Source of the DNA: Streptosporangiaceae bacterium
GTDB taxonomy: Bacteria; Actinomycetota; Actinomycetes; Streptosporangiales; Streptosporangiaceae
Assembly: GCA_030041195.1 (NCBI GenBank)
Contig: JASHOI010000102.1
Location: 1-16,442 of the forward strand
Length of the DNA stretch: 16,442 bases
Direction: 5' to 3'
Shown: one piece after another, positions 13,339 through 16,442 of the stretch
Layout of the letters: each line of letters starts with the position of its first letter
How positions within the stretch are numbered: the stretch's first letter is position 1
Position numbers and translations under genes: made by a program
The notes under the pieces: generated by a model
Databases searched by the model: none
What the model saw: only the letters and a program-made list of their open reading frames with translations
What the model was told of the DNA's origin: nothing

Positions 13339-14942
13339 GTTCCTGCCCCGGCGCCGAGCACCTGGCGCGCCCACGGGTAGTCGGCCTTGCCGGACGGCGA
13401 GCGCACGACCGACGGCACGACCTCGATCCGCGCGGGCACCTTGTATCCGGCGATCGTCGCCCGGCAGTGCGCCCTTAGTTCCTCCTCACCCGCTGACACG
13501 CCGGGCCGGAGCGCGACCACGGCGGCCACCCGCTCACCGAACCGCCCGTCCGGCACCCCGGCCACCACCGCGTCCAGCACCGCTGGGTGCCCCTTGAGCG
13601 CCTGCTCGACCTCCTCGGGGAACACCTTCTCGCCGCCGGTATTGATGCAGGTGGAACCCCGGCCGAGGACGACGATCGACCCGTCGCCGGTGACCCTGGC
13701 CAGGTCGCCGAGCAGCGCGTACCTGACCCCGTCCAGGACCGGGAACGTGGCGAGGGTGGCGGGCTCGTCGCCGTAATAGCCCAGCGGCACGTGACCCGAC
13801 TTGGCCAGCCGCCCGGTCCCGCCCGGCGGCACCGGCCGCAGCGACTCGTCGAGGACATGCACGTTCCCCGCGTGCGCCAGCCGCGGCTGGCCGCCGGAAT
13901 CCCGGCTGAGCTCGCCGTCGGTGCCGGTCTCCGAGGCGCCGAACCGGTCGGTGATGTACACGTTGGGCAGCAAGGCCTGCAGCTGCTCGCGGACCGGCGC
14001 CGACAGCAGGGCGCCTCCGGAGCCCAGAGCCCACAGCGAGGACAGGTCGTACTCGCCCGGCCGCGCCGCCAGTTCGTCGGCGATCGGCCGGGCCATCGCG
14101 TCGCCGACCACCTGCAGCACCATCGCCCGCTCGGCCCCGACCTGCCGCAGCGCCGCCGCTGCGTCGAACTTCCGGGACAGCACCACCGTCGCGCCGAGCA
14201 GGAACGCGGAGAACAGCGTGTAGGTCCCGGCGCCGTGCATCATCGGCGCGGTGATGACGTAACCGGCCGCGGGAACCTCGGCAGCGGCCGCGACGATCTC
14301 GTCCACGCTCTGCCGCGGCGGGCCGTAGTGGTTGCCGCCGGCCAGCGCGGCGAAGAAGAAGTCCTCGTGCCGCCACAGCACGCCCTTCGGCAGCCCGGTT
14401 GTTCCGCCGGTATAGATGATCAGCTTGTCGTCGCCGCTGCGCCCGTTGCCGGGCCGGTGCGCCGGGGCGGCCGCGACCGCCGGGGCGTAGTCAGCGACCG
14501 TGACCGGGTCAGGAAACCGCGGCGCCGGCTGAGCCGGATCGCGCCCGGTGATCAGCACGTGCCGCAGGGTTGGGCAGGACCCCGCGGCGGCCGCCGCCAG
14601 CCCGGCGTGCTCGGCGTCGACCACGAGCGCCGCCAGCCTGGCGCCGCCGAGCAACCGCGCCAGCTCGTGCCCGGTGTACCGGTAGTTGATGTTGACCGGG
14701 ATGGCCCGTGCGACCATGCAGCCGAGCAGCGCCTCGATGTACGCGACGGAGTTGAGCAGGTACAGCCCGACCGGTTCGTCCGGCGCCACGCCCGCCCCGG
14801 CCAGGTGCCAAGCCACCTGGTTGCTGCGCGCGGTGAGCTCGGGATAGCTCAGCCGGTCCCCGTCACACACCAGCGCGCACCGGTCCGGCAGCGCCGCGCC
14901 GACGGCCGCCACCAGGTCGGCGACGTTCAGGTCCATCTTCAT
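13335..14942 (-). CDS. FadD19-like acyl-CoA synthetase (AMP-binding)
   Basis: This 535-aa enzyme adenylates a carboxylic acid and transfers it to CoA. The P-loop YTGGTTGLPKG is at 177-187 and is followed by VLWRHEDFFFAAL, a segment characteristic of FadD19-type ligases. GASET is at 335-339, the GD motif at 412-413 and GRGSTCINTGGEKVFPEEVE at 427-446. The C-terminal catalytic lysine is Lys519 in SPSGKADYPWA. FadD19 acts on the cholesterol or sitosterol side chain, and the overall resemblance (for example PVGLYLLNSVAYIEALLG and GDAMARPIADEL) supports a related role, though the substrate is inferred. ATG 14942 overlaps the aldehyde dehydrogenase stop (ATGA); a second ATG at 14936 is an alternative. 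The stop overlaps the P450 start. Codon use is uniform with its operon partners. Confidence 0.92.
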   Translation of the reverse strand: MKMDLNVADLVAAVGAALPDRCALVCDGDRLSYPELTARSNQVAWHLAGAGVAPDEPVGLYLLNSVAYIEALLGCMVARAIPVNINYRYTGHELARLLGGARLAALVVDAEHAGLAAAAAGSCPTLRHVLITGRDPAQPAPRFPDPVTVADYAPAVAAAPAHRPGNGRSGDDKLIIYTGGTTGLPKGVLWRHEDFFFAALAGGNHYGPPRQSVDEIVAAAAEVPAAGYVITAPMMHGAGTYTLFSAFLLGATVVLSRKFDAAAALRQVGAERAMVLQVVGDAMARPIADELAARPGEYDLSSLWALGSGGALLSAPVREQLQALLPNVYITDRFGASETGTDGELSRDSGGQPRLAHAGNVHVLDESLRPVPPGGTGRLAKSGHVPLGYYGDEPATLATFPVLDGVRYALLGDLARVTGDGSIVVLGRGSTCINTGGEKVFPEEVEQALKGHPAVLDAVVAGVPDGRFGERVAAVVALRPGVSAGEEELRAHCRATIAGYKVPARIEVVPSVVRSPSGKADYPWARQVLGAGAGT

Positions 14943-16442
14943 GGTGATCCCTGTCCTGCCGACAGCGCGATCGACTTGATCTCCAGGTACTCCTCGAACC
15001 CGGCCAGGCCCATCTCGCGACCGGTGCCGGACTGCTTGTAGCCACCGAAAGGCACGTCCGGCGAGTACCACACGCCGCCGTTGATGCCGATCGTGCCGGC
15101 CCGGATGCGGGAGGCGACGGCCCGCGCCCGCGCGAGATCGGCGCCGAAGACCGCGCCGGACAGGCCGTACGGGGAATCGTTGGCGACCGCGACCGCGTGG
15201 TCGTCGCCGTCGTGCGCCAGCACGACCAGGACCGGGCCGAAGATCTCCTCGCGGGCCGCGCGCGCCGCGTTGCCCAGGCCGGCGATCACCGTCGGCTCGA
15301 TCCAGTAGCCCGTCCGGCGCCCGGCGGGACGGCCGCCGCCGCAGGCGAAGCTGCCGCCTTCCGCGGACGCCGAGCGGAGGTAGGCTTCGACCCGTTCACG
15401 CTGCACGGCGGAGATCACCGGACCGCAGACGGTCGCCGCGTCGGCCGGGTCGCCGACCGTCACCGCGCGCATGGCCTGCACGCTGGCGGCGATCGCGTCG
15501 TCGTATGTGGCGCGCGGCACGATCAGCCGCGTCGTCAGCGCACAGCCCTGGCCCGCGTGCACGCACACGCTGAACGCGGTGAGCGCGGCGGCGGCCGCCA
15601 CGTCGTAGTCGTCCAGGACCACGGCCGCGGACTTGCCGCCGAGCTCCAGGAAGACGTTCTTCAGCGTGGGCGCGGCGGCGGCCATCACGCGCCTGCCGGT
15701 CGCGGTCGAGCCGGTGAACGAGATCATGTCGACCCGCGGGTCGGCGGTCAGCATCTCAGCCACGCCGGGCCCGCTGGCGGTGAGCACGTTGACCACGCCG
15801 GGCGGGATGTCGGTTTGCGTGGCGACCAGCCGGCCGAGCTCGGCGCCGGTCCAGGGCGTCTGCGGCGCCGGCTTGAGCACGACCGTGCAGCCGGCCGCCA
15901 GCGCCGGCCCGAGCTTGGCCAGGTTGATCTGGTTCGGGAAGTTCCACGGCGTGATCGCGGCGACCACGCCGGCCGGCTCCCGGCAGATGCGCCGGGCGGT
16001 GCTGATCCCCAGCGGCGCGGCGAGGCCCAGGTCCTGCTCCCACTCGTAGCCCTCCAGCAGCGCGACCAGGTAGTCGAGGCTGTCGACCGGCATCCGCAGT
16101 TGCGGCCCGTCGGTCCACAGCCGGGGCACGCCGGCCTCGGCGATCGTGATCGCGCGCAGCGCCTCGAAGTCAGCGTCCAGCGCCGCCTTCAGCTGACGCA
16201 GGCAGCGGGCGCGCAGCGCCGGATCGGTGGCCCAGGCTGTTTCCTGGAACGCGCAATGGGCGGCCGCTATGGCCGCGTCCGCGTCGGTGGCGCCGGCGTC
16301 CGGGGCGTGGCCGATGATCTCGCCGGTCGCCGGGTTCTCGATCGGGAAGCAGGCCGCGTCGGCCGCGCCGCGCAGCTCGCCGGCGATCAGCAGCCGCGGC
16401 CTGGGGAGGCTGGCGGGCGAGACGGGTGCCGCGGGCGCCGCG
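14939..16442 (-). CDS. Aldehyde dehydrogenase (NAD(P)+), 5' end outside window
   Basis: About 500 residues are visible, nearly the full family length, and the frame is open at the right edge. The order is: strand LLIAGELRGAADAACFPIEN then PATGEIIG near the N-terminus; cofactor-binding WNFPNQINLAKLGPALAAG; SFTGSTATGRRV; FLELGGKS with the general base Glu; GQGCALTTRL with the nucleophilic Cys; EEIFGPVL; and the usual C-terminus PFGGYKQSGTGREMGLAGFE. It oxidises an aldehyde to the acid. The next gene would activate such an acid with CoA, so the operon logic is coherent. The true start lies just beyond the edge; an internal GTG at 16129 is not the start because 104 upstream residues match the family. 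The stop overlaps the synthetase ATG. Confidence 0.94.
   Translation of the reverse strand, partial: AAPAAPVSPASLPRPRLLIAGELRGAADAACFPIENPATGEIIGHAPDAGATDADAAIAAAHCAFQETAWATDPALRARCLRQLKAALDADFEALRAITIAEAGVPRLWTDGPQLRMPVDSLDYLVALLEGYEWEQDLGLAAPLGISTARRICREPAGVVAAITPWNFPNQINLAKLGPALAAGCTVVLKPAPQTPWTGAELGRLVATQTDIPPGVVNVLTASGPGVAEMLTADPRVDMISFTGSTATGRRVMAAAAPTLKNVFLELGGKSAAVVLDDYDVAAAAALTAFSVCVHAGQGCALTTRLIVPRATYDDAIAASVQAMRAVTVGDPADAATVCGPVISAVQRERVEAYLRSASAEGGSFACGGGRPAGRRTGYWIEPTVIAGLGNAARAAREEIFGPVLVVLAHDGDDHAVAVANDSPYGLSGAVFGADLARARAVASRIRAGTIGINGGVWYSPDVPFGGYKQSGTGREMGLAGFEEYLEIKSIALSAGQGSP

Noticed and set aside
12316..13380. 354-residue plus-strand frame opposite the P450
   Set aside because: Shadow of the P450; no motif, and the minus strand has the haem loop, ExxR and I-helix motifs.
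13587..15041. 484-residue plus-strand frame opposite the acyl-CoA synthetase
   Set aside because: Repetitive Arg/Gly/Asp/Val translation typical of a shadow; the minus strand encodes every motif of an AMP-binding ligase.
1..16442. CRISPR array or guide-RNA-directed (CAST) transposition
   Set aside because: No repeat-spacer array and no cas gene is present inside or beside the element.

Overview
This is high-GC actinomycete DNA, with GC-rich third codon positions, GTG starts, 4-base stop/start overlaps, and actinobacterial families such as XRE/DUF5753 regulators, RsbW-like ATPases and a FadD19-like ligase. The exact genus cannot be read from the window. The architecture is a mosaic: one intact transposon, a patch of small and decaying accessory genes, and the downstream part of a catabolic operon.

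Left edge (1-1089): the start of an AbrB/VapB-type antitoxin gene runs off the left edge on the minus strand. A stretch with no convincing gene follows, then a 115-aa hypothetical protein.

Transposon (1090-5746): a complete, compact Tn7-like element of 4657 bp. It has 11-of-12 matching terminal repeats, a perfect 5-bp target duplication (CTGGA), and repeated GGCCCGTT-type sites 20 bp in from each end. Its four genes overlap by 4 bases each: TnsA-like endonuclease, DDE transposase TnsB, AAA+ ATPase TnsC and a zinc-finger-less TniQ-like protein with helix-turn-helix segments. There is no cargo. The tniQ-like frame runs through the right end and takes its last 14 codons from host DNA. Joining the flanks and removing one CTGGA restores a 37-codon open frame.

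Accessory patch (5747-12129): a small two-helix membrane protein, a Nudix hydrolase, a possible 70-aa ORF holding a perfect 24-bp palindrome, a three-helix membrane protein, and a probably truncated small protein. Next is a visibly AT-richer block with a DUF3883 (NOV_C) nuclease-fold protein and an unrecognised two-helix membrane protein. After that come gene remains: a TPR scrap, an orphan C-terminal fragment, an XRE/DUF5753 regulator with two compensating frameshifts and no DNA-binding domain, and an RsbW-like ATPase without its N-terminus. One deletion appears to have removed the 5' ends of the last two, formerly divergent, genes.

Catabolic operon (12130 to the right edge, minus strand): aldehyde dehydrogenase, then FadD19-like acyl-CoA synthetase, then cytochrome P450, joined by ATGA and GTGA overlaps. 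The order suggests hydroxylation, oxidation to the acid and CoA activation of a hydrophobic substrate such as a sterol or terpenoid side chain. The substrate is inference.
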